Assembly (NCBI GenBank): GCA_000710935.1
Contig: BAYV01000008.1
Location: 38,497-102,496 of the forward strand
Source: Iodidimonas nitroreducens
GTDB taxonomy: Bacteria; Pseudomonadota; Alphaproteobacteria; Sphingomonadales; Rhodothalassiaceae
DNA length: 64,000 nucleotides
Direction of reading: 5' to 3'
Shown here piece after piece: positions 8,944 through 16,762 of this stretch. Made by a program: the position numbers and the translations under genes. Each line of letters begins with the position of its first letter. The stretch's first letter is position 1. Under the pieces are notes generated by a model, which saw only the letters and a program-made list of their open reading frames with translations, made no database searches and was not told the origin of the DNA.

Positions 8944-9782
8944 AGGCGGCTCACAAATCGGGGATCGAGATGATCGCGCAGGCCATCCCCAACAAGATTG
9001 ACCGCCAGCACGGTGATCGACAGGGCCAGCCCCGGCAGCAAAACCAGATGGGGCGCGATATGAAAAACCGTTCGGCCTTCCGCGATGATATTGCCCCAGC
9101 TTGGGATGGCGGGCGGCGTGCCCGCCCCGATGAAGCTCAAGATCGCCTCGGTCAGCACGGCTGAAGCAAAAATATAGGTACCCTGCACCAAAAGGGGGGC
9201 CAGCATATTGGGCAGCACATGACGCCACAGGATCGCCAGAAAAGGCGTGCCAGCGGTGACCGCGGCTTCCAGAAACGGCTGTTCTTTCAATGACAGCACA
9301 ACACTGCGCGCCAGCCGGGCCACCCGGGGCACTTCGGCCACCGTGATGGCGATGATGACATTGGTGAGGCTGGCACCGGTCAGGGCGATCAGGGCCACCG
9401 CCAGAAGAATCGATGGAATCGCCATGATCCCATCCATCACCCGCATCAGGATCTGATCGATCAGCCGCACAAAACCGCTCAGCAAACCAACAGCCAGCCC
9501 CAAAATAATGCTGAACAGCGCCACCCCCAATCCCACCGCCAGCGATATCCGCGCCCCATAAACCGTGCGGCTATAAACATCCCGGCCGATCAGATCGCCG
9601 CCGAACCAGAATTGCCCATCGGGGGGGCGCAGGCGATCGAAAGGCGCGATTGTCTGGGGATCGATGGTGCCCAGAACAGGGGCGGCCACCGCTGCCAAAC
9701 CCATCAGCAGCAGCAAAAGCCCCCCGATGATCAGGGTGGGATGACGGCGCCACAAACGCCCAAAGGATTGGCGCGGGCTCAA
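8940..9782 (-). CDS. Peptide-type ABC transporter permease (OppC/DppC-like)
   Basis: This protein of 280 residues has about six transmembrane segments and an N-terminal helix followed by a periplasmic loop with the GDLIGRDVYSRTVYGARISL motif diagnostic of the DppC branch. A cytoplasmic EAA loop (FLEAAVTAGT) contacts the ATPases. The start overlaps the stop of the other permease by four bases. Confidence 0.9.
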   Translation of the reverse strand: MSPRQSFGRLWRRHPTLIIGGLLLLLMGLAAVAAPVLGTIDPQTIAPFDRLRPPDGQFWFGGDLIGRDVYSRTVYGARISLAVGLGVALFSIILGLAVGLLSGFVRLIDQILMRVMDGIMAIPSILLAVALIALTGASLTNVIIAITVAEVPRVARLARSVVLSLKEQPFLEAAVTAGTPFLAILWRHVLPNMLAPLLVQGTYIFASAVLTEAILSFIGAGTPPAIPSWGNIIAEGRTVFHIAPHLVLLPGLALSITVLAVNLVGDGLRDHLDPRFVSRL

Positions 9783-10720
9783 TATCTGATCCTTGGATCA
9801 AACAGGCCATAGCTGAGATCAACCAGCAGATTGATCAGAACATAGGCCATGGAAAAAATCAGGATGATCCCCTGGATCACCGGATAATCGCGGCGCAAAA
9901 TGGCATCCACCACCAAGCGCCCCATGCCCGGAATATTGAACACCGTTTCGGTGACGACAACCCCGCTGATGAGCAGGGCAAAGCTGATACCGATCACCGT
10001 GATGATCGGCACCGCAGCATTTTTGAGGGCATGGCGGATCAGGATCGCCGGGGCCGACAACCCCTTGGCCCGCGCCGTGCGAATATAATCCTGACCCAGA
10101 ATTTCCAGCATCGAGGCCCGGGTGATCCGGGCGATCAGGGCCGCATTGACGATCCCCAAAGACAAAGCCGGCAGCAAAAGATGCGTCGCCCAAGGCCAAA
10201 ATCCATAAGCGATCGGCACATAGCCCTGCACCGGCAGCACATTCCATTCCACAGACAACAGCATGATCAAAAGATAAGACAAAACGAACACCGGCATCGA
10301 AAAGCCCAGCACCGCAAAGCCCATCGCCAAACGATCGATAATGCGCCCGGATTGCCAGGCAGCCACCACCCCCAAAGGCACGGCGATCAAAACAGCGATG
10401 AACAGCGATGCCGCCGTCAGGGCCACGGTCGGCTCCAGCCTTTGCACGATCAGATCCAGCACCGGCCGATTGGAAAAAACAGAGGTGCCCAGATCGCCGC
10501 GCAATACGCCCGCCACCCAATGACCAAAGCGCACGAGAAAAGGATCATCAAGGCCCAGAGCCAGCCGCAGGCGGGCGATATCGTCCGCCGTTGCCTGTTC
10601 ACCGGCCAGAACCGCTGCGGGATCCCCCGGGGTGAGATAGAGCAGGGAAAACACGATGATGGCAACGATCACCATCACCGGGATCGTCGCCAATAAGCGG
10701 CGGATCGCATAGGCAAGCAT
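9779..10720 (-). CDS. Peptide-type ABC transporter permease (OppB/DppB-like)
   Basis: This 313-residue inner-membrane permease begins with MLAYAIRRLLATIPVMVIVAI. It carries LTPGDPAAVLAG and the EAA-like IRTARAKGLSAPAILIRHALKNA cytoplasmic loop, all characteristic of DppB. It is the first gene of the minus-strand permease/ATPase unit. Just upstream a 36-codon frame (ATG about 10828) ends in a TGATG overlap with this start. That could be a coupling leader, but I have no further support for it. Confidence 0.9.
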   Translation of the reverse strand: MLAYAIRRLLATIPVMVIVAIIVFSLLYLTPGDPAAVLAGEQATADDIARLRLALGLDDPFLVRFGHWVAGVLRGDLGTSVFSNRPVLDLIVQRLEPTVALTAASLFIAVLIAVPLGVVAAWQSGRIIDRLAMGFAVLGFSMPVFVLSYLLIMLLSVEWNVLPVQGYVPIAYGFWPWATHLLLPALSLGIVNAALIARITRASMLEILGQDYIRTARAKGLSAPAILIRHALKNAAVPIITVIGISFALLISGVVVTETVFNIPGMGRLVVDAILRRDYPVIQGIILIFSMAYVLINLLVDLSYGLFDPRIRY

Positions 10721-10872
10721 CAGGCCCGGCCCCCCAATGCGGCTGCTGCCCGGGGATCAGCGCTCATGGGCAAAAAACTGAAATTCGTGGATAATCCGGT
10801 CATCAAAGCAGATGACCATCGAAGCCCCATCAAGTCAATATTGGTTGCATGATGTTTAAAAGCCGCAAGGCC

Positions 10873-11682
10873 TTATTCCGGCTTGGGCGCGCGTTCTTTG
10901 CGCGATTGCAGCGCGAAAAACCCCGCGATCACGATCAGCAGCGCCAAAAAGCCCCCAATGGCCAGAGGATTGGGGGCAACGAACACCGTTCGATAGAAAA
11001 TGCCCCCCAAAAGCCCCCCGATACAGGGGCCAACCACCGGCACCCAGGCATAGCGCCAGTCCGATGGCCCTTTTCCGGGAATGGGCAGCAGGGCATGGGC
11101 GATGCGCGGCCCCAGATCGCGCGCCGGATTGATCGCATAGCCGGTGGTGCCGCCCAAAGACAGGCCAATGGCAAACACCAGCAAACCCACCACCAGCGGC
11201 AACATGCCTTCGGTGAATGTGTTGGCACCAATGGCCAGAACACCCAGCACCAGAATGAAGCTGCCCAGCACCTCGCTCAACAGATTGGCGGGCCCATGGG
11301 CAATAGCGGGCGCGGTGGCAAAAACGGCGCGCTTGGCCTCGGGGTCGGGCGTTGTCGCCCAATGGGGATAATAATGCAGCCACACCAGCACCGCGCCGAT
11401 GAAGGCCCCCAAAAGCTGCCCGGCGATATAAAGCGGCACATCGGCCCAGGGAAAGGCATTGGAGATGGCCAGACCCAAAGTGACCGCCGGATTGATATGC
11501 GCACCGGAAATGCCGCCCACCATATAAACGGCAACCGCCACCCCCATGCCCCAACCCGCCGTGATAACGATCCACCCCGCCCCTTCGGCCTTGGAATGAC
11601 GGAGCACAACCCCGCCCACAACCCCGCCGCCGAACAGGATAAGAACCATCGTGCCGATAAGTTCGCCCAGAAATGGTGTCAT
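10873..11682 (-). CDS. MIP-family channel, glycerol-facilitator type
   Basis: This protein of 269 residues carries the two half-helix motifs of aquaporins, HINPAVT and AINPARDLGPR. The Asp after the second NPAR (NPARDxGPR) is the marker of aquaglyceroporins such as GlpF, so passive transport of glycerol or other small neutral solutes is more likely than water alone. Six membrane segments are visible. The ATG at 11682 is chosen because MTPFLGELIGTMVLILFGGG is where family homology starts; the frame extends further upstream without homology. No glycerol kinase gene is adjacent. Confidence 0.88.
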   Translation of the reverse strand: MTPFLGELIGTMVLILFGGGVVGGVVLRHSKAEGAGWIVITAGWGMGVAVAVYMVGGISGAHINPAVTLGLAISNAFPWADVPLYIAGQLLGAFIGAVLVWLHYYPHWATTPDPEAKRAVFATAPAIAHGPANLLSEVLGSFILVLGVLAIGANTFTEGMLPLVVGLLVFAIGLSLGGTTGYAINPARDLGPRIAHALLPIPGKGPSDWRYAWVPVVGPCIGGLLGGIFYRTVFVAPNPLAIGGFLALLIVIAGFFALQSRKERAPKPE

Positions 11683-12019
11683 GCAATGCCCCCGCTTCTC
11701 ATGGAATCTGTACTGTTTTTTTAGGTTCGTTAGGCCCGCCAAAGCCCTTGCGGCCTCGATGGGCGCGCAGTCTAACCCCTTTTTTCCGCCCTGTCCGCAA
11801 CAGGATGACGCTTTCAATCTGGATCATCCAAAGCCGCCCTCAAAGCCCGGGGGGTAAGGAAAGAGAGGGAGGGGCGACTTGATGATTGACCCTTGTTGCG
11901 CGAAAAATGCACCTTAAAGATGGACACCACAGGGCCAAGGGGCCAAACTCGCTTATGACTTCGCTCACTTCCCGCGACCTCAAACACAAGATCAAAATCA
12001 ACCGCATAAAGGCAGCGTG
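11683..12019. other. Intergenic region at the left edge of the accessory island
   Basis: This stretch of about 337 bp between the aquaporin start and the restriction-like gene has no convincing full gene. Its right half contains a 38-codon frame (ATG 11907, stop at 12018-12020) ending in RDLKHKIKINRIKAA. This lies in repeat copy A and overlaps the next ATG as TGATG. It may be the remnant 3' end of a lost gene. Confidence 0.5.
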
Positions 12020-12022
12020 ATG
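11951..12022 (+). repeat. Diverged direct repeat, copy A
   Basis: About 70 bp starting GCTTATGACTTC and containing AAACACAAGATCAA matches copy B at 12820-12890 at an estimated two-thirds to three-quarters identity. Translated in one frame it gives a C-terminus ending KHKIKINRIKAA. Copies A and B flank the restriction-like gene on both sides, each ending right at a start codon of a following frame. Confidence 0.6.
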
Positions 12023-12877
12023 GAAACCACCGAGCGCATCGTAGAAGCCTATGTCCGCCATGTTAAAGGCTGGGCCACGATCCCAAACATTCGCTGTGCA
12101 AAACAAAATGAGATCGATTTAGTGGCCATCGATGCAGTTTCCCTCAGTCGTTATCACATTGAGGTCAGCATTTCGATTTCGCAAGGGTTCCGAAACTTGA
12201 CGGCGATGCCTTTTGATGCGGAAAAAATGAAGGATCGTGGCCAACAGCCGACCCAACGTCGAACAGTGGGGTTCTTTGCAGAACGCAAATTCAATGCCCC
12301 AACTGTAGTGGATCGCCTGCGACAGTTCGGGTTCGAACCTGACGGGTATACGCGGATCATCGTTACATGGGGGTGGACGGAGGACGCAGCGAAAGAGGCG
12401 ATGGACGCTAAAATCGAGCTATGGGATTTTCGAAATATCATTCGGGAATTAGCCGAAGCCATAAGGGGATCGCATGAATATTTCACAGACGACACGCTTA
12501 GAACCCTAAACCTTTTCATCCATGCGAGCGATGAAGCAGACCAGAACGAACACCGGGAGACTGCGGAACAACATAAGCCAAGCCACAGCGCTCCGGTGAG
12601 AGCCGCCAATGAACAATTTTGGGTCTATGAAAACTGGACAAACCAATGCGCGACTTTGCATCGAGAGACATGCTCTTTCTGCAACGATGGCCGTGGAATG
12701 CACGGCAAGTCAGCCACATCTAGCGGGCAATGGCTGGGGCCGTTCACAGACGAGGCAAAAGCTTGGGAAAGGGCAAAAGACACTCACAGACGAGACATTC
12801 GCCGCTGCGGAATTTGCTTGCCTATGACTTCTCCTAGTCCAGCGATCCCAAACATAAGATCAAGGTCAAACGGGTGA
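12020..12877 (+). CDS. Restriction-endonuclease-like protein with C-terminal four-Cys module
   Basis: This protein of 285 residues has an N-terminal half that looks like a PD-(D/E)xK nuclease fold: an early Glu helix (TERIVEAYVRHV), NEIDLVAID (E31, D33) and YHIEVSIS (E48). The usual ExK lysine is Ser here, so activity is uncertain. WDFRNIIRELAE resembles the alpha-beta end of Mrr-like domains. The C-terminal 90 residues form a separate small module with FWVYENW, CSFC (C218, C221), GQWLGPF and CGIC (C263, C266), which could bind zinc and target DNA or RNA. ATG 12020 follows AAAGG; GTG 12017 is an alternative. The composition is intermediate between host and the AT-rich genes next door. The last residues come from repeat copy B and may be a frame-shifted tail. 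Confidence 0.6.
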   Translation: METTERIVEAYVRHVKGWATIPNIRCAKQNEIDLVAIDAVSLSRYHIEVSISISQGFRNLTAMPFDAEKMKDRGQQPTQRRTVGFFAERKFNAPTVVDRLRQFGFEPDGYTRIIVTWGWTEDAAKEAMDAKIELWDFRNIIRELAEAIRGSHEYFTDDTLRTLNLFIHASDEADQNEHRETAEQHKPSHSAPVRAANEQFWVYENWTNQCATLHRETCSFCNDGRGMHGKSATSSGQWLGPFTDEAKAWERAKDTHRRDIRRCGICLPMTSPSPAIPNIRSRSNG

Positions 12878-12890
12878 AAGCGGCATGGTG
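12820..12890 (+). repeat. Diverged direct repeat, copy B
   Basis: This is the counterpart of copy A (GCCTATGACTTC..., AAACATAAGATCAA). In the frame matching copy A it would encode SDPKHKIKVKRVKAAW and stop, whereas the actual gene frame reads through differently and stops at 12877. It ends at an ATG (12885) opening a 39-codon frame of unknown significance. Confidence 0.6.
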
Positions 12891-13062
12891 AACGAGCCTA
12901 TCTTTTGCCTGGTGTTTGGTCCGTTTCGTGACTGTACCGGTCTCACATGGCATGATTTCGAATGCCCCAAAACATATACTTTTAGTTATTTTTTTATATC
13001 TTGAATTGAATGTATACAAAAAATTTAATTGTGCTATCTTAACGAGAATAAGAGGAGAGATT

Positions 13063-14148
13063 ATGACCAAAGATAAAAACGAAGAGATCTTAGTAGAAGA
13101 CGAGCCAGAAGAAGATGAGTGTGGAACACACGTAGAGTTTGATATTGCGACTTATCCCTCCGATCTAACGTTGGCAGTTATCCATGAAATGTGGAAAAAT
13201 GAGGACATCACGATTCCTTCTTTTCAACGTAACTTTGTATGGAAAATTAAGCAGTCTAGCCTTCTAATTGAAAGTTTTCTTCTAGGATTACCTGTTCCCC
13301 AGGTATTTTTTTACATCGACAATGAGAGTAGAAATCTCGTCATTGATGGACAACAACGTATAATGAGCGTCATCTATTTTCTTGAGGGCTATTTTGGCAC
13401 TGAAAATATGCAAGGTAGACGTGCAGTATTCCGTCTCACTGGACTGTCTGAGAAAAGTCCATATGCCAAAAAAAGATTTATTGATTTATCTTCACAGGAC
13501 CAGCGACGAATAAAGGGAGCAGTCCTTCGCGCAGTAAACATTAAGCAACTAGCACCTGCAAATCAAAGCACTAGCATGTACCACATCTTCGAACGACTAA
13601 ACACTGGTGGCACGCCGCTTCGGCCTCAAGAAATACGGAACTGTATTTTTCATGGCCCGTTAGTTGAGAGGCTTCAAGAACTCAATGAAGATGCCAACTG
13701 GCGGACGATACTAGCCAGCAAGCCACGCGATAAACATCAAAGAGATGTGGAAATGATTCTTCGTATATTTGCGATGACAGAGCGTGGAAGTGCCTACGAA
13801 AAACCTATGAAGGAATTTCTTAATCAGCAAATGCATATTCACGACGGCAGCAAAATTTCTCCTAAGGTTGAGCAATTTGTAAAGGGCTTTTCTACGGTAA
13901 CAGATGTTATAAGAAAAGAACTAAATCCAAAACCTTTTCATATTCGTGGACCATTGAACCTCGCTGCAATGGATTCGATAATGGCTGTGCTAATTCAGAA
14001 TTCGGGCAAAATACCTAAAGATATAGCAATACGATTTAAAAATCTTACCGAAAATGATGATTATCGTAAATTTATATTTTTTAATACTAGTGATGCATCA
14101 GCAGTTAAGGAAAGACTGTATTTGGCTGAAAGGCATCTAATTTTATGA
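13063..14148 (+). CDS. DUF262 (ParB/GmrS-like, DGQQR) protein
   Basis: This 361-residue protein carries the hallmarks of DUF262: IPSFQRNFVW (51-60), VIDGQQR (93-99) and FERLNTGGTPLRPQEIR (176-192). In GmrSD, BrxU and SspE the DGQQR motif takes part in nucleotide binding or hydrolysis that controls an attached nuclease. Here the DUF1524 HNH domain of GmrD is missing. The N-terminus is very acidic (EDEPEEDE). The ATG follows AGGAGAG; the open frame upstream is not homologous. It overlaps the HEPN gene by four bases (ATGA), so the two proteins are made together. The gene is far AT-richer than the host, indicating recent transfer. Role inferred: sensor or regulator of a HEPN RNase in phage defence. 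Confidence 0.85.
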   Translation: MTKDKNEEILVEDEPEEDECGTHVEFDIATYPSDLTLAVIHEMWKNEDITIPSFQRNFVWKIKQSSLLIESFLLGLPVPQVFFYIDNESRNLVIDGQQRIMSVIYFLEGYFGTENMQGRRAVFRLTGLSEKSPYAKKRFIDLSSQDQRRIKGAVLRAVNIKQLAPANQSTSMYHIFERLNTGGTPLRPQEIRNCIFHGPLVERLQELNEDANWRTILASKPRDKHQRDVEMILRIFAMTERGSAYEKPMKEFLNQQMHIHDGSKISPKVEQFVKGFSTVTDVIRKELNPKPFHIRGPLNLAAMDSIMAVLIQNSGKIPKDIAIRFKNLTENDDYRKFIFFNTSDASAVKERLYLAERHLIL

Positions 14149-14654
14149 ATAACTATAATAATAGATTTTTAATTGTTGAAGATTACCTAAAACATATAGA
14201 TCCAATGATGAGTTCAATAAAGGATGAATTTATACAAACTCGCTATATAGGCTTCATAACCATATCAGCAGTCACAGCATACGAATTGGCGATTAAAGAC
14301 ATATTTTACGCATTTGCAGATAAGAAGCACTCTGTTCTAGCAGACGTGACACGTGCAAGATTTTCTCGACTAAATGGAAAAATAAAAATAGATGACTTAA
14401 AAAAAGAACATGTTAAGATGTTTGGAGATAAATACTTGAATCGCTTTAAGAAAAAAATAGATGAAATGGAAAATAAACACTTAAGATCTTATCGGAAAAG
14501 TCCAAAATCAGCATATAACAATGTTATTACGTGGCGCAATCAATTTGCTCATGAAGGATCCCTGCCAAATACGACAAACTATAATGAAATTAAAGAGCAA
14601 TATAACATAGGAAAAGAAGTAATACATTGCTTATGTCAAAGCATGGTTAGATAA
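14145..14654 (+). CDS. HEPN-domain ribonuclease, partner of DUF262
   Basis: This 169-residue protein is helical and Lys-rich. It has the HEPN RNase signature Rx4-6H as R131-NQFA-H136 in ITWRNQFAHEG, and an N-terminal helix pair (YIGFITISAVTAYELAIKDIF). Overall it resembles the MAE_28990/MAE_18760 or RiboL-PSP-type HEPN families, which are reported beside DUF262 proteins in other genomes (from memory). HEPN proteins with this motif cleave RNA and act as toxins or abortive-infection effectors. It is translationally coupled to the DUF262 gene. It is followed by about 87 bp of extremely AT-rich sequence and then tRNA-Arg. Confidence 0.8.
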   Translation: MNNYNNRFLIVEDYLKHIDPMMSSIKDEFIQTRYIGFITISAVTAYELAIKDIFYAFADKKHSVLADVTRARFSRLNGKIKIDDLKKEHVKMFGDKYLNRFKKKIDEMENKHLRSYRKSPKSAYNNVITWRNQFAHEGSLPNTTNYNEIKEQYNIGKEVIHCLCQSMVR

Positions 14655-14741
14655 ATTATTAAAATAATAATATTAATGGTTTCTAAATTATTTAGATAAT
14701 AGACTAAATTATAAACATTAAATAATAACCATAACAAAAAC

Positions 14742-14818
14742 TGGTGCGCCCGACAGGATTTGAACCTGTGACCCCCAGATTAGGAATCTGGTGCTCTATC
14801 CTGCTGAGCTACGGGCGC
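14742..14818 (-). tRNA. tRNA-Arg (anticodon CCU)
   Basis: A full cloverleaf of 77 nt includes an encoded CCA. The acceptor stem is GCGCCCG/CGGGCGC, the anticodon stem is CCAGA/TCTGG, and the loop TTCCTAA gives anticodon CCT (AGG codons). Its 3' end borders the AT-rich DUF262-HEPN unit. Confidence 0.95.
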
Positions 14819-14841
14819 CCTGATGCATCATGATCTGCCTT

Positions 14842-14870
14842 CATTTGCCCCATGCGTTTCGGCTTGTCAA
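14842..14870 (-). promoter_or_regulatory. Candidate promoter of tRNA-Arg
   Basis: On the minus strand TTGACA (14870-14865) is followed after 17 bp by CAAATG (14847-14842), about 24 bp before the tRNA 5' end. The -35 box is perfect and the -10 is weak. Confidence 0.4.
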
Positions 14871-14929
14871 ATGAACGATCCATCGCAGCGCTTGACAAGT
14901 GGCACGGCATCTTGGCACTAGCTGCTCCC

Positions 14930-16762
14930 ATGGCCGCACCCCCTTTGCTCACACTTGCCGGTATTCGCCTCGAATTGGGGGCCACCACCCTGTTCAGCGG
15001 GGTGGATATGGCCGTGGGGCCGAGTGATCGCCTGTGCCTTTTGGGCCGCAATGGGGCGGGCAAATCAACCCTTTTGAAAATCATCGAAGGCATCACCGAA
15101 GCCGATGGCGGCGAGCGTTTCGTGCGCCCCGGAACCGAGATCGCCACCGTGCGTCAGGAAGCCGATCTGGCGGGCTTTTCCCGGCTTTTCGATTATCTGG
15201 AAAGCGGCCTGCCGCCTTCCATGCGCGATGATCTTTATCGGGTGGAAGCCGCCCTTGATGAAGTGGGGCTTTCGGGCGAGCGCGACCCCCTTACCCTTTC
15301 GGGCGGCGAGCAGCGCAAGGCGGCGATCATCCGCGCCTTTCTGGCGGAGCCGGATATAATCCTGCTCGATGAGCCAACCAATCATCTGGATCTGCCCGGC
15401 ATTGAATGGCTCGAAGACCGCCTGGCCGAATTTCGCGGGGCGATCATCATCATCAGCCATGATCGAACCTTTTTATCGCGGCTGACCAGCGCCTGTTTAT
15501 GGCTGGATCGCGGCGTGGTGAAACGGCTGGATAAAGGCTTTGCCGCTTTTGAAGAATGGGTGGAGCTTGAATTCGAGCGCGAGGCCGCCAATACCGCCAA
15601 GCTCGACAAGCTGATCGCCGAGGAAACCCGCTGGTCACGCGAGGGCATATCGGCCCGGCGCACCCGCAATCAGGGGCGTTTGCGCCGCCTTCATGCTTTG
15701 CGCCAAAGCCGCCGCGAGATCATCGCCCGCAGCGGTACGGCGGCCCTTGTCGCCGCAGATGGCCGCACATCGGGCAAGCTGGTGATCGAAGCCGAACATG
15801 TGTGCAAGGCTTTTGATGACCATGTGATTGCCGATGATTTTTCCACCCGCATTCTGCGCGGCGATCGCGTGGGGATCATTGGCCCGAATGGGGCCGGGAA
15901 ATCCACCCTTTTAAAAATGCTGATCGGCGAGATCGAACCCGATGCCGGGGTGATCCGGCGCGGCACCAATCTTGACATGCTGGTCATCGATCAAAAGCGC
16001 GACAGCCTCGATCCCAATCTCACCTTGTGGGAAACGCTGACCGGCGGCAGTTCCGATCAGGTGATGGTGCGCGGCACGCCCAAGCATGTGGTGGCCTATC
16101 TGAAAGATTTTCTGTTCAGCCCGGCGCAGGCGAGAAGCCCGGTTCATGCCCTTTCAGGGGGCGAGAAAAACCGCCTGATGCTGGCCCGGGCGCTGACCAA
16201 GCCATCGAACCTGATGGTGCTGGATGAGCCCACCAATGATCTGGACATGGAAACCCTTGATCTTTTGCAGGATGTGCTGGCCGATTATGAAGGCACCATT
16301 TTGCTGGTGAGCCATGATCGCGATTTCCTTGATCGGCTGGTGACTAGCACTTTGATGTTTGAAGGCGAAGGCCGGATCGAAGATTATGCGGGCGGCTATA
16401 GCGATATGATGCGCCAGCGTGCACAAAGCCGCAGCCAAAAGCATCAGGTGCCACAAAAAACCGACAGCCGAAAAAGCGAATCCGAAAAACCCGAGCCCGC
16501 AAAAACCCGGGCAGACAGCGCCAATCGCCTGAGCTTTAACCAGAAACATCGCCTGAAAACTCTGCCAAACGAGATCAGCGCCCTGCTCGATGCGATTTCA
16601 AAGCTTGAAAAACTGCTCGCAGACCCGCAAGCCTATAGCCGAGACCCGGCGAAATATGCGCTGGCGGGCAAAACATGCGATCAATATCGCAAGGATCTGG
16701 CTTCAAAGGAAGAAGAATGGCTCCATCTGGAAATGCTGCGCGAAGAAATCGAAGGCCCCTGA
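14930..16762 (+). CDS. uup: ABC-F family ATPase, Uup-like
   Basis: This 610-residue soluble protein has two ABC ATPase domains and no membrane segments: Walker A GRNGAGKST and GPNGAGKST, signatures LSGGEQRKAA and LSGGEKNRLM, Walker B IILLDEPTNHLD and LMVLDEPTNDLD. The C-terminal 100 residues are Lys/Glu-rich with a predicted coiled coil, as in Uup, a ribosome- or branched-DNA-associated ABC-F. ATG 14930 is chosen because MAAPPLLTLAGIRLELG begins the domain. A TTGACA at 14892 lies so close that any transcript from it would be almost leaderless, but no good -10 accompanies it. Confidence 0.88.
   Translation: MAAPPLLTLAGIRLELGATTLFSGVDMAVGPSDRLCLLGRNGAGKSTLLKIIEGITEADGGERFVRPGTEIATVRQEADLAGFSRLFDYLESGLPPSMRDDLYRVEAALDEVGLSGERDPLTLSGGEQRKAAIIRAFLAEPDIILLDEPTNHLDLPGIEWLEDRLAEFRGAIIIISHDRTFLSRLTSACLWLDRGVVKRLDKGFAAFEEWVELEFEREAANTAKLDKLIAEETRWSREGISARRTRNQGRLRRLHALRQSRREIIARSGTAALVAADGRTSGKLVIEAEHVCKAFDDHVIADDFSTRILRGDRVGIIGPNGAGKSTLLKMLIGEIEPDAGVIRRGTNLDMLVIDQKRDSLDPNLTLWETLTGGSSDQVMVRGTPKHVVAYLKDFLFSPAQARSPVHALSGGEKNRLMLARALTKPSNLMVLDEPTNDLDMETLDLLQDVLADYEGTILLVSHDRDFLDRLVTSTLMFEGEGRIEDYAGGYSDMMRQRAQSRSQKHQVPQKTDSRKSESEKPEPAKTRADSANRLSFNQKHRLKTLPNEISALLDAISKLEKLLADPQAYSRDPAKYALAGKTCDQYRKDLASKEEEWLHLEMLREEIEGP

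Noticed and set aside
10721..10828. 36-codon ORF upstream of the permease gene with a TGATG overlap
   Set aside because: No ribosome-binding site is visible and alternative frames in the same gap look equally good; noted in the permease entry only.
12320..12350. GGTTCGAACC-like sequence in the restriction-like gene as a tRNA-derived attachment site
   Set aside because: Only the T-loop-like core matches; the rest of the tRNA-Arg 3' end is absent and it is in coding sequence, so no attL/attR pair is supported.
14892..14897. TTGACA before the ABC-F gene as a promoter
   Set aside because: No acceptable -10 at 16-18 bp spacing; the same region serves the oppositely oriented tRNA-Arg promoter.
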